NCBI GenBank assembly: GCA_039881145.1
Contig: JAYKKI010000007.1
Location: 44,082,501 to 44,146,500 of the forward strand
Reading direction: 5' to 3'
Source: Druceiella hillmani
Lineage: Eukaryota; Arthropoda; Insecta; Lepidoptera; Hepialidae
DNA length: 64,000 bases
The notes below the pieces were generated by a model. It was not told the origin of the DNA, made no database searches, and saw nothing but the letters and a program-made list of their open reading frames with translations. Position 1 is the first letter of the stretch. Every line of letters starts with the position of its first letter. Position numbers and translations under genes: made by a program. This document shows, in pieces, positions 22,930-34,859 of this stretch.

Positions 22930-23120
22930 TATCATCCATCCATCTTCTCCCACCCTTCGAGCCTTTTCCTCCATGAGTCTGCCTCAGACGGAAAGCCTCT
23001 TAATTTTATTCTGACGCGGAATTAACTAAAGCATCAATCACTTCTTGCGGGATTCATCTCCGGCGGGTCGACGACACCGTCTGGCAGCATTCAACAGAGG
23101 ATTCGGAAAGGTGTTTGGAG
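22930..23120. other. GC-rich island, unassigned
   Basis: About 190 bp with CATCTTCTCCCACCCTTCGA, CATCTCCGGCGGGTCGACGA and GTCTGGCAGCATTCAACAG. A plus frame reads LRDSSPAGRRHRLAAFNRGF before AAAG/GTGTTT, which could be a donor, but no good acceptor was found. It may be a conserved regulatory element or an exon. Confidence 0.3.
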
Positions 23121-24452
23121 TATTTTCATGGTTATTTATATTTTAGTATAATCTAGTGAAAATTCGGAGAAAAATTTTTGTTTCCCTTATTAAAATATAC
23201 TACAAAAAATTTGTGAACACATTTTTTGGACGACAAGGTTTGTTATAGTAATAAAATTATAAAAATGGAAATGGTTATGATAATTTTCAAAAGCAAACGC
23301 TTTTCAAAATAATCGAAGTTTGAAAAAAATGAGGGATGAAATTCAAAAATATGTGTATTGGCACAGTAATTTTACTAAATTTATAAAATTTACTTTTGAT
23401 TTTAGATGATATCATTAAATGATCTTAATTATATTAAGATTATTTAATAGCATTAAATGAAAAGTGTAGATTAGAAAATGTTAGAAAAATAAATTTCTTA
23501 GAAAAATATGAACATTTTTTTCCATAAAACTTTTAATTTCCTCTCTTTTTCAGTATAAAAAAGACGCAACACTTTTATTTTACTTCAACGTACATACTTA
23601 TATTAGCACGAATATTTTTGCTATAATTAAATTATTTTTCCGCGAAATATCAGATGAGAGTACGAGTACCTCTCATATACATTTAAAGTTAATTTTGCGT
23701 ATTGGCAGGGTCAGGACAGGTCGTGGTGGAGAGTGCGTTGAACAGTCACGTAATTAGGGTTTTATGAGTACAACGATAAAATTATAAAAATATTATTTAA
23801 TATCTTTCGCCAGAAAGTAAATGGCTATAATATTTATTCTTAAAAAACAATTTTTACGAACTTATTACAAGTTATATTAATATGAAATGGTTTGAAGCAT
23901 GAATTGTACTTGATTCTTTTTAATTTTTGCTGTCAAACACACATAGCAAATTCCACGCACCGTGAATCATGTGAAATTTATTTAACTAAAAGCAGTTTTA
24001 GATCATAACAGTTAATTAGAATATTATACGCTTGATTTCTTTACTATAGTTGTACAAATATAAGAGCGTAGCTAAATATCATGTAGAAAATTATGTATAA
24101 AAAATTCGTTTTTGAATATAATATTGAGCAAGTCGAAAATTTGGCACTTCACCGAGAAACTCTAAGAAATATCCATTATAATTTAAAACGCACTTATTCA
24201 TAAAAAAATAAATGACAAATATTTTTATTTCACAGAATTATTAAAAAAAATGGGAGCAAATTGCATTTCCATCATAAGGAATTCATTTCATACAGATGTG
24301 AGTAAAAAGATGCAGAATAAACGCAATTTGGCACATATGGCACATAATTGAACAAAACATTTAACACTTTAACGCACATGTCCTTAAAAATTGGTCCTAC
24401 AAAAAATCAGAGCGCTGATCTGATTTTCGCTGATCTGAACTTTACGAGTTAA

Positions 24453-24664
24453 AACGCACTATTAAGAATAGATCATACGACTGGCCGAGAAGGGAGATAT
24501 TTAGTTGGCGGCACACGTCCTTTCATATACACCCATTGTGTTGATAACAAGTCGGTGACTACTCGTGTCCAACAAAATCGGCGATCGATTCACGACCTAC
24601 AAAAGTCGTTCGTCTGCGTTACGCGTAAAACGATTTCTATTTATATTACACGTCAGTTAATATA
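24453..24664 (+). CDS. coding-like open island, function unknown
   Basis: A 70-codon stretch without stops and without ATG (from a TAA just upstream to TAA at the end) lies on GC-elevated sequence and reads RYLVGGTRPFIYTHCVDNKS then VTTRVQQNRRSIHDLQKSF. Composition contrasts with the AT-rich flanks. No domain is recognised and no strong splice sites bound it, so a decayed repeat or regulatory island is equally possible. Confidence 0.25.
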
Positions 24665-24669
24665 ATTTA

Positions 24670-25110
24670 ATCTCAGTATTATTAAATTATTTTTTTTATT
24701 GATTTCAAAATGTTTCACAATTTTTTTTTGTTTTGTTGCAAGATTCTTGTCTGATTCAATTTGCTTAAGAAAAGGGTGAATCGAGTATTTCTCGTATTAT
24801 TTTTATGAGGAAAAAAGTTTTTATGTTAATTATTCTTTAATAATTTTCCGGTCAAACGGTTGTTTCAGATGTTTCCTAATAACAAATAAAGAACACATGC
24901 ACGTTAATTAACACTAATTAATATTAATATTGTTGAAGGTTTTTTATTGATTTGAAATTTTTTACAAATTTTTCTTGTTTGATTACAAGATTGTTTTTTG
25001 ATTCAATTTGCTACAGAAATGGGGCGTATCGGATATTTCTCGATCTTTTGTAAGGAAAAGGGTTTTTCATGTTAATTTTTCTTTATCATTTAACATTTTT
25101 TTAATTACGT
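24670..25110. repeat. diverged ~250-bp tandem duplication
   Basis: Two neighbouring segments (about 24685-24860 and 24935-25105) share the order TTTTTTATTGATTT, TTGCAAGATT/ATTACAAGATT, TGATTCAATTTGCT, CGAGTATTTCTCG/GGATATTTCTCG and TTATGTTAATT. The copies are clearly diverged and noncoding. Confidence 0.65.
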
Positions 25111-25114
25111 GGTT

Positions 25115-26080
25115 AATTAAAATATTTATTTCCTAACAACTTATACTACTAACTTATTTATATAACTTAAATATTTTTTTACATTTCATGGTTACTTTTT
25201 ATTAATATATAAATCAAATTATTCGATTGGTTTCTGTTTACTGTAATGTCACAAAATTAATCTCATCTCATTAAGACTTGTTTTACTAAAATGCCAATTT
25301 AAGATTAACTCCAAAAATTTAACCAGAAATAACATCACAAGAAGAAATAAATTTCTTATACTAATTCATAATAAGATAAGTTATTCGTAAAGACGAAGTA
25401 AAAGAAAAAAGGATTGGCAAAGGGAGAAAAATTTTTCTGGAACTTAGCGATGCGGAAAATAAACGTTTTCTTTTTTTCATATTAAGCTCTGCTCGAGAAT
25501 GAGGGGACTAAATAATTTTCCGGAACGTGGTTACAGCAAAAAATAATAATTTTGGCTACGTTGTTATGAACCTGAATTGAATTATGGTTTCTTTCAAAAA
25601 ATAGGTAACCCACTTTTTAGTTCATAAAATGATGTATATATAAGTGATGCAATCACATATTAATTTAACTTAGATTGCATATGTAATTTGTATTATGTAT
25701 CTACTTGTAATTATTTGGTGAATATTTGAGTGGAAACTGTGTGAAAACCATTTAAATCAATTATTCACTATCATTGAAAAGTCTGTTGTTAAGTATCGAA
25801 ACTTTTTACGAGCTTTAGGTTTTGATGGAGCAACTATCGAAAATTGTTCGAGTTTTGAAATTTTTATTGATGGTTTATCTGTTGTGCGACAGAGTTACCA
25901 TAAAAGTATTAAACGTATCTAAGCTTTTTAGCTCTTGAAGTAAGTCTTCTAAGCTGTTGAAGTAACTTCATTCAATAACATGTACTTCAATTACTTTCCA
26001 GGAAATAGTGTATAATACTAAAAGACCTATTTTTTTAAAATATTGGAATTTTCGATAATTGATATGTGCTGTAACAATAA
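25115..26080. other. AT-rich noncoding stretch
   Basis: Nothing recognised. Confidence 0.4.
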
Positions 26081-26085
26081 ATTCC

Positions 26086-26424
26086 ACGTACTGTACATTA
26101 AGAAGTGGAAATTTTATTACACGTACTGTACATTAAGAAGTGGAAATTTTATTACACGTACTGTACATTAAGAAGTGGAAATTTTATTACACGTACTGTA
26201 CATTAAGAAGTGGAAATTTTATTACACGTACTGTACATTAAGAAGTGGAAATTTTATTACACGTACTGTACATTAAGAAGTGGAAATTCACGTACTGTAC
26301 ATTAAGAAGTGGAAATTTTATTACACGTATTGTACATTAAGAAGTGGAAATTTTATTACACGTACTGTACATTAAGAAGTGGAAATTCACGTACTGTACA
26401 TTAAGAAGTGGAAATTTTATTACA
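26086..26424. repeat. 35-bp tandem array, ten units
   Basis: Unit starts at 26086, 26121, 26156, 26191, 26226, 26261, 26290, 26325, 26360 and 26389; the unit begins ACGTACTGTACATTAAGAAG. Units starting at 26261 and 26360 are 29 bp because they lack the same 6 bp (TTATTA region). Otherwise the units are almost identical, so this is a young minisatellite. Confidence 0.95.
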
Positions 26425-26611
26425 ATTAGTTTTGTAATTTTATTTGAATAGATAAAAACAAACGGACGGAGTGTTAGGACTAGACTTTTCAGTATTACGT
26501 ATATCCAATATCTATTCCATTTTTAACTCTATTTTAATATTTAGAAAGGAACAATTAACAAATTTTTTGTCTAAAACTTTATTACTTTTTGTCTTAAGTA
26601 TTAAAAAAATC

Positions 26612-26815
26612 TATCAAGCACGAGTAGGACTCGTTCCGTATAGAATTAGACACTTATAAACATTTAAATGTACATAGTATTTCTATGAAACTATATACAA
26701 ATATTAATTTTTCACAATGTACATATATTGTCTACTGTGTCTTCCACAGGCGTTGAAAGAATACGCGTATTTAAAAAATTATAAGATTCGAGATAGTTGC
26801 TACAGTTTTCCTGCA
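26612..26815. repeat. dispersed repeat, copy 2 of 3
   Basis: Contains CACGAGTAGGACTCGTTCCG, TATTAATTTTTCACAATGTA and CCACAGGCGTTG, matching the copies near 14.4 and 47.2 kb. Confidence 0.5.
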
Positions 26816-27137
26816 ATTACTTAATAAGGCTTCTAAAAACCCTGTTTTTTATAATTTTAGGATGGGTAGTTTTGGAAATAAGGTGAGAGAAATATTGTTT
26901 CGCATATTTTTCAGCACACCTCTGAATATAATTAATAATAAAATGTTTTAGAGGCCCGGAAATATTTTCAGAATTTTAAAATTCCCGTTTGAAAGTTTAA
27001 TAGGGCGGGGGGATGTTGTACCACATTTTTTGAAGCTTAGTATTTCAGGAACAGAGCTTATAAAATATTATTTGAAATAACAATTTCATTTTAAAAAACT
27101 CGTTCAATGATGCTCCACCTTTAAATGCTCTGATTAC

Positions 27138-27372
27138 TGAATATATTTAGCGTTAGTTTTGTAGAAATTCATTAATCACAATTAAATGAAACTACGTGAT
27201 GTACTATTATTTCTACTTTCTTTAATTTCTTTATCACGACGGTGGAACATTAGCAAAGATAATCTTTGATAATAGCCCACCTGAAGATGTTGTAATACAA
27301 CGAAACCTAGGGCGTGGTAAAGAAATTGAAGAAAGTAGAAATAATACTACATCACGTAGTTTCATTTAATTT
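27138..27372. mobile_element. hammerhead-motif foldback element, copy B
   Basis: The left end carries the longest terminal sequence (TGAATATATTTAGCGTTAGT, TTTGTAGAAATTCATTA). The right arm holds the ribozyme-like block at 27277-27317: CCAC, CUGAAGA, GUUGU-AAU-ACAAC, GAAA, ACCUAGGG, C, GUGG. The only departure from the family consensus is the cleavage triplet, GGC in place of GUC. The left arm has an internal deletion after CTTTATCACGACGG. Confidence 0.8.
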
Positions 27373-27399
27373 TGGATGCTCAATACTCTTATTAATCGG

Positions 27400-28975
27400 C
27401 TGATACACAATTAGGGAAATGATCTATAGCAATGTGGAAATCGAAATGTCTTGCTATATAATCCCACATCCTAGAATTGAAAACAGGATCAATCCTTTAC
27501 CATCTTTATAATAAGAGATTGGTGATAAAGGGTATGTACGTTATAATAATGGATAATGAATTTCATGTCCTTTGCATTTACTTTATTTTCACTCATTTTC
27601 TTCCAAGCTGTTGTTTAATTACGCTGCTATAAATTTTAAATTAATTTTATCATTTTTACATTCTTAATTATTTACCCTGCTAGGATCAATATATTCAAAT
27701 AGAAGTCTTTACTTTCGTTACATAAAGGGGTCACTTACTACTAATCTTGCATATTCAGCATATATAGTATATTCTAGACACAAGATTAGTAGCAAGTGGT
27801 CAAGTGTATGTGTTCTTAAGACACGCCCCTTACGTATTTTCAATGACATAACATACTATATTCTATTATTATTACTATATTCATAGCTATTTTCCTCACA
27901 TAGCTTTCCATCTATAAATAGAGAAGGTGAATGTGACAGTAGTCCATAGATAATAACCTTAACCTTAAGTTAATAAGACCAGGCGCGGCAAAGGCCTTCT
28001 AATTAATTTAGGAACTTACATGTAATGTCATGTTTAGAAATGACGTGTTATGTAAGATAATGTAGTACCCTCTTCGATGTCCGAATAGACGTATAGTTGC
28101 AAAATAGATAGATTACAATTATTTTGGAAGAGAAATTGATCGGAAAACTTTATCAATATGTTTTCGTAGAAAATTAAGTGCGTATTAAAATACTGCATCA
28201 GCGCTCTTAATAAATAGATCTTTCAACGCACACTAAATTAAATAAAACTGCTAAATTAAAAAATAAACTATTTGAATGATGGTTTGAGCCATCGATCATC
28301 TTATTCTCAGAAATTTTATAACTTGCACATTGTTTTAAAGTAAAATAAAATTGTCATTTCAGTTATCCAAAATTTATTATTCTAGGTAGTTTAGCCATTT
28401 GCGACAATAATACATGAAAAAACAACATTGCTAATGATATATTATTATAGCACTTTTTTTCCTTTAAGTCATTCACATCGTTACGTCTTTACAAATATTT
28501 TTTAAGAACTTCGGAAAAATTATAATATTTTTTATAATTTAAATAACAAAAAAAATTAACTGGTAAATATAAATCACGCAAGAAAAACTTATTCTACTTA
28601 TAATACTTAATTAAATTAATTTTTGTAAAGACATTTCATAATGAAAAAAAGATATTTAACGAATTAAAAAGATACGTACTTTTTGACACATTATTTACCA
28701 CATCTTAGTTTTGTATTGTAGCTCTAGTACTTATATGCCAGATAAAAAAAACATCTATGCAAAAATATCAACACGTTTCAAAAATATATCAGAGCTTCAC
28801 ATACGTGGTATGGACTGGACTATATTTGAAGTATTTTATAACTTAAAATGGAATAGTTTGGAAAAAGGCAAGGCAATAAAAGTTCCTTGCGATTGGTAAC
28901 ACTAAAAGTTTTCAAAATATGAAGAATGATACCAAATATAATATTTGTAATTCATTTATTGTGTTTTAAAAATAT
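27400..28975. other. AT-rich stretch with an imperfect inverted repeat
   Basis: At about 27728-27806, TCACTTACTACTAATCTTG is mirrored by CAAGATTAGTAGCAAGTGG with a ~36-nt spacer, possibly a small foldback element reaching AAGGGG/CCCCTT outward. Otherwise nothing is recognised; the 62-codon frame at 28711-28899 has no support. Confidence 0.4.
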
Positions 28976-28989
28976 TCTTAATGGCAATC

Positions 28990-29220
28990 TATATCGACTT
29001 ATCTCCATAATTTCTACTCCTGAAGTGGGCAGAGAGGTTATTGTGATGAAGGAAGATTCTACAACGAAAGCGTAGCCCTCGAAATTTTTTCAAAACTGCA
29101 AGTAAAAAGCATACCAATCTTGAAAGAACAAGGCGATCATCTTCAAGAAATAACCCACCCTATAAATTCAGCTTCAAGTTCGTGACAGTATATTCAGCTT
29201 TTGTCACTCATGATAATTTG
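28990..29220 (+). pseudogene. decayed coding-like segment
   Basis: Two adjacent frames read like protein: PEVGREVIVMKEDSTTKA, then a stop, and from about 29074 in another frame ALEIFSKLQVKSIPILKEQG then DHLQEITHPIN. A single frameshift near 29070 would connect them. The sequence is less AT-rich than its flanks. Family not recognised; possibly an old transposon or retrocopy. Confidence 0.25.
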
Positions 29221-29452
29221 GAGTACAGTACTTGTGTGACTTCCGCCCAGTTTTTTTTAATATTAAGCTATAAAAATCAAAGTGAACTCATTTTGGAGTT
29301 TCGGTGAAATTATGGGATACCAAACGACCAATATGAGGTAACTGAGGATATTTGTTTATAGGTTAACCCGGTTAGCTTTCCGACGCCTAAATATTTATGT
29401 GGAATTTTCTGAGACTGAATGCTAAGGTAAACTAAGCTAAGGTAAACTTGCC

Positions 29453-29577
29453 TGAATGTGCTGGTAGTCACTATCTTATCAGTTTCTATCCTGGGCTTCA
29501 CAATATTGACGTAACTTTTAGTGGTCGCTATTGAACGACGCTCTTCTAGAATTTCGTTACTAAGATTGATATGGTCA
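29453..29577 (-). CDS. weak candidate exon
   Basis: On the minus strand a frame reads FKCDHINLSNEILEERRSIA then TTKSYVNIVKPRIETDKIV and reaches CATTCAG/GCAAGT, which fits the rare GC-type donor. The upstream boundary (TTTAATGAG) is only a fair acceptor. The whole ORF (29310-29597) has 95 codons but its second half looks noncoding. Confidence 0.25.
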
Positions 29578-30200
29578 CACTTGAACTCATTAAACAAGTT
29601 TTAAAAAGTCAACAGGTCAAGCTTCATCATTAATGCTAATTTAAGTCGATCATAACTTTGTTCTTAATTGAGACCACAACGAAAGACACAAAAAATCATC
29701 AAACATAATTTTTTTTGTTTTAAAGTTATCTTGAAGTGATACATAAATTGCCTCCAATTTGTAAAAACAAATGATAATTTCAAGTATCGTATCCAATGGA
29801 ATGGATTACAAACAAATTCGAAGTTGAAGTTAGTTTATATTACCATTTTTCCAAATGGCTACTTCTAAGAATTTTCAATACTCAATAGAAAAAAGAAAAT
29901 GTTCTTTGCTGTACAATTGTTTTCCGCACATAATTGACAGAGATATTCCTGAAAAAGTTTTAAATCGAGGTTTCTTATTATGAAGTCATGTTTACGAAAT
30001 ACTAAACTTCGAAATAATTTGCCATATACTGAAAAAAATTCTTAAAAGTATTACATTGTGTGTATGTTCATTTATAAAAAAAACAGTTATTAATACAAAG
30101 TAAAAAGTTTAATTTCTAAAAGATATTACGGAACCTTTACACATAGTTTTTTTTAAGTTTTAAGCCTCGTAGAAAGTCAATATTTCTATTAATTTTTTTT

Positions 30201-30462
30201 ACAACTAAATGAATCAATGTGATGTAGGATTATTTCTACTTTATTTTAATTCTATACCACGACCTAGGTTTCACTATGTGACAACATCTTCAGGTGGGCA
30301 ATTTGTAAATATGTCTAATTGCCCACCTTCATACAACGAAACCTAGGTCGTGGTAAAGAATTTAAATAAATTAACATAATACTACATCACGTAATTTCAT
30401 TTAGTTGAAGTAAAATATAATTATAATGAATTTCTACAAAATTAACGCCAAATATATTCAAT
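30201..30462. mobile_element. hammerhead-motif foldback element, copy C
   Basis: The left arm, read on the minus strand (30257-30297), carries the best-preserved ribozyme-like core: CCAC, CUGAAGA, a weak GUUGU/AUAGU helix with wobble pairs, GAAA, ACCUAGGU, then C (giving the GUC triplet) and GUGG. The right arm lacks the CUGAAGAUGUUG half but keeps ACAACGAAACCTAGGTCGTGG-type sequence in part. The right end continues through AATGAATTTCTACAAAATTA to CCAAATATATTCAAT. Confidence 0.8.
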
Positions 30463-31510
30463 TAATATTCTTTCTTATTTTAAAAGAAACATGTCACTCA
30501 GCGGTGACATAACTCGTGGGCTGACTTATTTAAATGTTGGTAAATAATTTTTTTCTGTTTACCAACTTAGATTGAACATTTTCTAATTCCAGTGAGGTTG
30601 CGAGTATATTAAAAAGATATTATTCCCTAACCTATCTTCCACAATATTTCGACAATTTTACGTTACTTAAACCTCTCATATATTTGATGCATTAACTACC
30701 GATTAAAATTCCGGTATACGCTCGTAAGTTTAAGATATTGGAATATTTTAGTGTCAATAAAACATACAATTTAAGATTAATATCGAACACTTTTATTACC
30801 CTTGCTCTCGGTATCTTACTGCAGATTGCTTAAACAAGTTAGTGTTCCGGATTTGTGTCCCTGGATCATATTTGACCATAGAACATATAACCATATTTCT
30901 GAATTTAAGTCGTAACTCAACTAAGCAGAAGTACGTGCTCAACGCTATTTACATATTTTTTATCTTCTTTTTATGCTACTATGTCCTATTCCAAGTCCAG
31001 ATATTTATTTTTCACTGCTTGTGGCCTTAAATTGTGTTCTAGAAACTGTTTTATTCAACTATAATACAGCTTATATACAGATCTTCAAGAAATATGTCTT
31101 TCTTTTTATTGGAATGTGAAATTCAAGAGAAAACTGGGATTTTAAATTCAAATCGCAATATGAATATGTACTGTTTTATTACATTAATTGTCTGTTAATA
31201 CTTGCAGGCTTTCACTTTATGGTATTTCAGTCGACCGAAAAATATTATCTATGTGGTAATAAAAAAATCCTGTTTTCGTGAATATTAAAATATTTAAATA
31301 AGTCACCAATTTTGGTAGGTAACAACCGGATACGGTCGTGATAATGAAAAAGATTAAAAAGCAAATTAAACTTTATTTCCTTTTTATCGAGAATAAGTGA
31401 CTGATTATGTGGTCTTAGCTTTGACTTGTATTTTTAGTTGTGTGAAAACACAATAAAATGGTGAGATAAATTGAAAATTATTTGCCAAATTAGGACGATG
31501 TTATCCATTT
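30463..31510. other. AT-rich noncoding stretch
   Basis: Nothing recognised. Confidence 0.35.
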
Positions 31511-31515
31511 ACCAT

Positions 31516-31522
31516 ATATATA

Positions 31523-31613
<91 letters not shown>
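31516..31613. repeat. (TA)n microsatellite
   Basis: Nearly pure TA dinucleotides with one AAATATG interruption. Confidence 0.95.
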
Positions 31614-31743
31614 GTACTTACGTTCACGCTCTTGTCCCTAATGAGATAACTTTTAATTCCTAAAGAAAAAATTACGTCCTCAAATAAGTAATATTCCTTA
31701 TTCCTGTTCATGACATGGGCTACATGAATACAAATATTCACAG

Positions 31744-31776
31744 AGATTAAGTGAACAGTTGAGAGCTGACAATAAG
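31744..31776 (+). CDS. candidate 33-nt plus-strand microexon
   Basis: Thirty-three bases between TATTCACAG and GTAAGTAAAC are open in phase 0 at both ends and encode RLSEQLRADNK, a charged, coiled-coil-like peptide. The donor is excellent; the upstream pyrimidine tract is weak. No partner exon was identified. Confidence 0.25.
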
Positions 31777-32929
31777 GTAAGTAAACAAAATCATTTTCGA
31801 ATTTATAATGGTTTCACTTGCGTAGGATTATCTTAAATATGCTGTTCTGACCTCGCAGTCACTATGCGTATGTTCGCCGTACGATGATAGTTGTCACGAT
31901 TGGGGGTACATCGGCGGAAAATTCATGATGACCAGTAAATAAATAAGTAAAGCTATTTCTAACTTGCACCGTTTAAGTGATGTTCTCCGACTTCCGTTAT
32001 ATTTTATCCAAACTCCGTTTTTATAAATGATAGCGTAATAGCCATAATAAGAAATAGCGTGGAAGCTTTCTCAAAGTACGAGCTTTTGTAACACTTAATG
32101 AATTTTATTTCGACATGCAGTTTCAGAGATTAGCGCTAACAAAAAAATAAACAAACAAACTTTTGAGATTTACATATTAGTGCAGACATAGATTAGTTTT
32201 GGAGAGAAATAGTATTTAATATGTATTTCTGTAATACAAGATACATGCACGCAAAATTATATGAAGCTCAATAAAGTAATGCATGCGTGAAAGTAAAACA
32301 GAAAAATACGTAGTCACATTTATAGTATTACTGGTTAGTTTACATTAGGCGATATGTTTTTTGCATTTGTATTTTGAATTATGAGCAACTTAAATTTGCT
32401 CTCACAGCTAATTTTTCCGCAAAGATCTTGTAATTAATACTTGTGTTTAGTTTCAATTTGGACTGATGATTACATATTTTAATATGCCGCAGGTGGGAAA
32501 TAAACAAATAAATAAATAGTAAAATAAACATACGAGTTATAATATCATAAAATAAAAATCGTCACCAGAGAATATATGGAATATTTTAATTTTTTATTTT
32601 GTATTTGTTCTATAACTTATTTATCCTTCAATAACGCAGTTGATAAATAAATAAGTGGTTAGTAAAAGAAAAAAAAATATAATAAAATATAAATAATTTC
32701 CGCAAAGTATGGTAAATATTCTTACATTTTACATTTTTCTTTAAGCAGGTTCGAAAACATTTAATAATATACCTTTTTAATTGAACAAATTTTATTTCAT
32801 CCCAAAATATGTGAATTACTTTATAAAAAATATATTTATCTACTTTAAAGTGTTTAATTGATACATACAGTGGACTTATTGCTAGGAGATCAATCTCTAA
32901 CAGCTAGCCATAACATCAGTCCAGTCCCA

Positions 32930-33015
32930 CTCGATGAGCGGCTGGGAATCGAACCCGGGAATCTACGGTGCGCCACGCCGTCAAAGGCTTTATGCCTTGT
33001 GATCAACCGGTGACG
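32930..33015 (-). mobile_element. tRNA-derived SINE fragment
   Basis: On the minus strand GGTTCGATTCCCAGCC (complement of 32940-32955) is a textbook tRNA B box, preceded by TGGCGCACCGTAGATTCCCG, which looks like an A-box region placed too close. The segment is GC-rich against its surroundings and cannot fold as a complete tRNA, so a tRNA-derived SINE is more likely than a tRNA gene. Confidence 0.5.
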
Positions 33016-33019
33016 ACAA

Positions 33020-34590
33020 TCTAGTCTATATTATCAGATTATTGAATATAGTTGAGTTAATTATAATAAATTAACTTGCTCCAAAAGCGTTATCTTTTAT
33101 AATCACGTTTTCAATATATTTTTCTTATGTATTGAACATAAGAAAAAGCGGTCTAACCACTATACCTTCAATAAATTGGTGGCAGTTTTCGGGCATATAA
33201 ATGAGCTATTTGAAAAAGAAACTGGAAATAAATAAATACAACTACACTTGCTGTAATCGGCTTGAGGTCAATATGGGAATGGCTAATGTAGGGCTTTTCT
33301 TTAACTTGAAAATATTTCCACGTACAAGCTACGTGACTTTTTGTGCCTACGTGCTGTTTAATATCTTGCGGAAAAACGTTTTCCTATTTCAATATTTAGG
33401 TAACATTGCTACACCAGTTTCGTACTATAGGCACCTTTTTATTTCCTCCTTACCGCGTTTACATATGCTAAATACTTGTAAAATGAAAGAAACCATCTGG
33501 TTTTCAAAAATGATTTTTAAATACAAAATATAATGAATTAAAAACTTATTATTTTTCTGGAAAATTAACATATCCAATTTCTGCAAGCAATTACAATAGT
33601 AAAGAACGCTAAGACCAAGAGCCGGTTAAAAAGGTGAATTTCATGCAATTGTGGCTTTCTATTTTCAAATGAATTTAAAAATAGTAGAAAAAAAGGAGTA
33701 TTCTGCATTAAGATTATCAAAATATCTACTTTCCAATTGGCACTAAATACTTGGTTTGCAAAAAAAAATTGTGGAAAAAAAATTCATTCCTTCTGCGAAA
33801 AAACAGGGCGTCATCTGGTTCATTTCCAGTGCAATAGCAAAAAAAAATAGAAATTTAATTTCGTTACATAAACCATACAACTAATTTTGTTGCACGACAT
33901 TATCTAGTTTAGATGGTGGTTAGCAAGTTCATTAGCAAGATTTTCATTAGTAATTGCTTTAAAATATAAAATATAAATATAACTTTAGTCAAAGAAATAT
34001 TTATTAAAATAATGAATTAAAACCATAATAAATTGTATGAAAATTTCGTATCAGTGACGTACAGGTTAAAATAGGGTTTAGGGTGATTTTATTTATTTAG
34101 ATAACTGGGGAAAGCATTTTTATAGATAATAGTTTTAGAATTGTCAAAACATTTCTTTGTAATACGTACAACCGCCAATTTTGTTGCGAAGTATTATTCT
34201 GGCCGAAGAAGAAATTTGGTCTTCAGAGGTTACGAAAGTATAATAAAATCACCTCGAAATTCAAGCCGAGATTTTTGCATTTCATATATTTATGCGAAAT
34301 ACATTTAAAAGTGAATAAAATTACCCTAGTAATATCCAAACAAATATAGAGAAAAAAAAACAGTTTGGCCCTATAAATTAAACTTTGTATTTAAACTTGT
34401 TAAATTTTCAAAGTCTTACAGTAATTATTATAAATTTAAATAAATTTTCAAATTCATGGCTTGAATGAAATAATTCAGTATTATAATAATACTGTTTTCT
34501 TATTGAAGAAACTAGTGGCCAGCACTGACTTCACTCCAATGTTAATTATTCCCTTAATTCAATTAAATTATTTTCAGATTTTATTTCTCA
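33020..34590. other. AT-rich stretch
   Basis: A 110-codon ATG frame (33201-33533) is the longest non-repeat ORF outside the main gene but has no signal peptide or domain, and its length is about what chance allows. The segment 34327-34395 is a diverged direct repeat of 35731-35790 (AATATCCAAACAAATATAGA; TTTGGCCCTATAAATT). Confidence 0.35.
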
Positions 34591-34596
34591 AATTAG

Positions 34597-34757
34597 AGTT
34601 TGTTATCAAGGGACACGTCGGATAGGTGGCAATGTGCAACTCGCCTCTTCGTAATCAACCAAGGGTGTGAAAGGAACTTTGCGTTCACGTTCCTTGTGGA
34701 TGCTCCAAACATCACCGTAACAACAACGTATGGAGATGTACATATCAACACAGATAA
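34597..34757 (+). CDS. coding-like GC-elevated island
   Basis: After a possible acceptor (TTTCTCAAATTAG) the plus frame is open and reads RDTSDRWQCATRLFVINQGC then ERNFAFTFLVDAPNITVTTT. The same bases are also open on the minus strand (CYGDVWSIHKERERKVPFTP then LVDYEEASCTLPPIRRVP and a stop), so the strand is undecided. GC content is clearly above background and codon use looks biological. No domain is recognised. Confidence 0.35.
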
Positions 34758-34859
34758 ATCGAATTTATGTGCCTTTCTGTGGTTTCAGATCTTTCATTTT
34801 TATATATTTTTCCCTCTGCATATTCGGTTACTACGTTAAGTTCAACGTAAAAAAATAAT

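Noticed and set aside
26086..26424. CRISPR array
   Set aside because: Units are contiguous with no unique spacers, and the genome is eukaryotic; it is a minisatellite.
32930..33015. Functional tRNA gene
   Set aside because: Only the B box is good; no acceptor stem or properly spaced A box can be drawn.
33201..33533. 110-codon ATG ORF
   Set aside because: About one ORF of this length is expected by chance at this base composition and window size; no domain, splice signal or compositional support.
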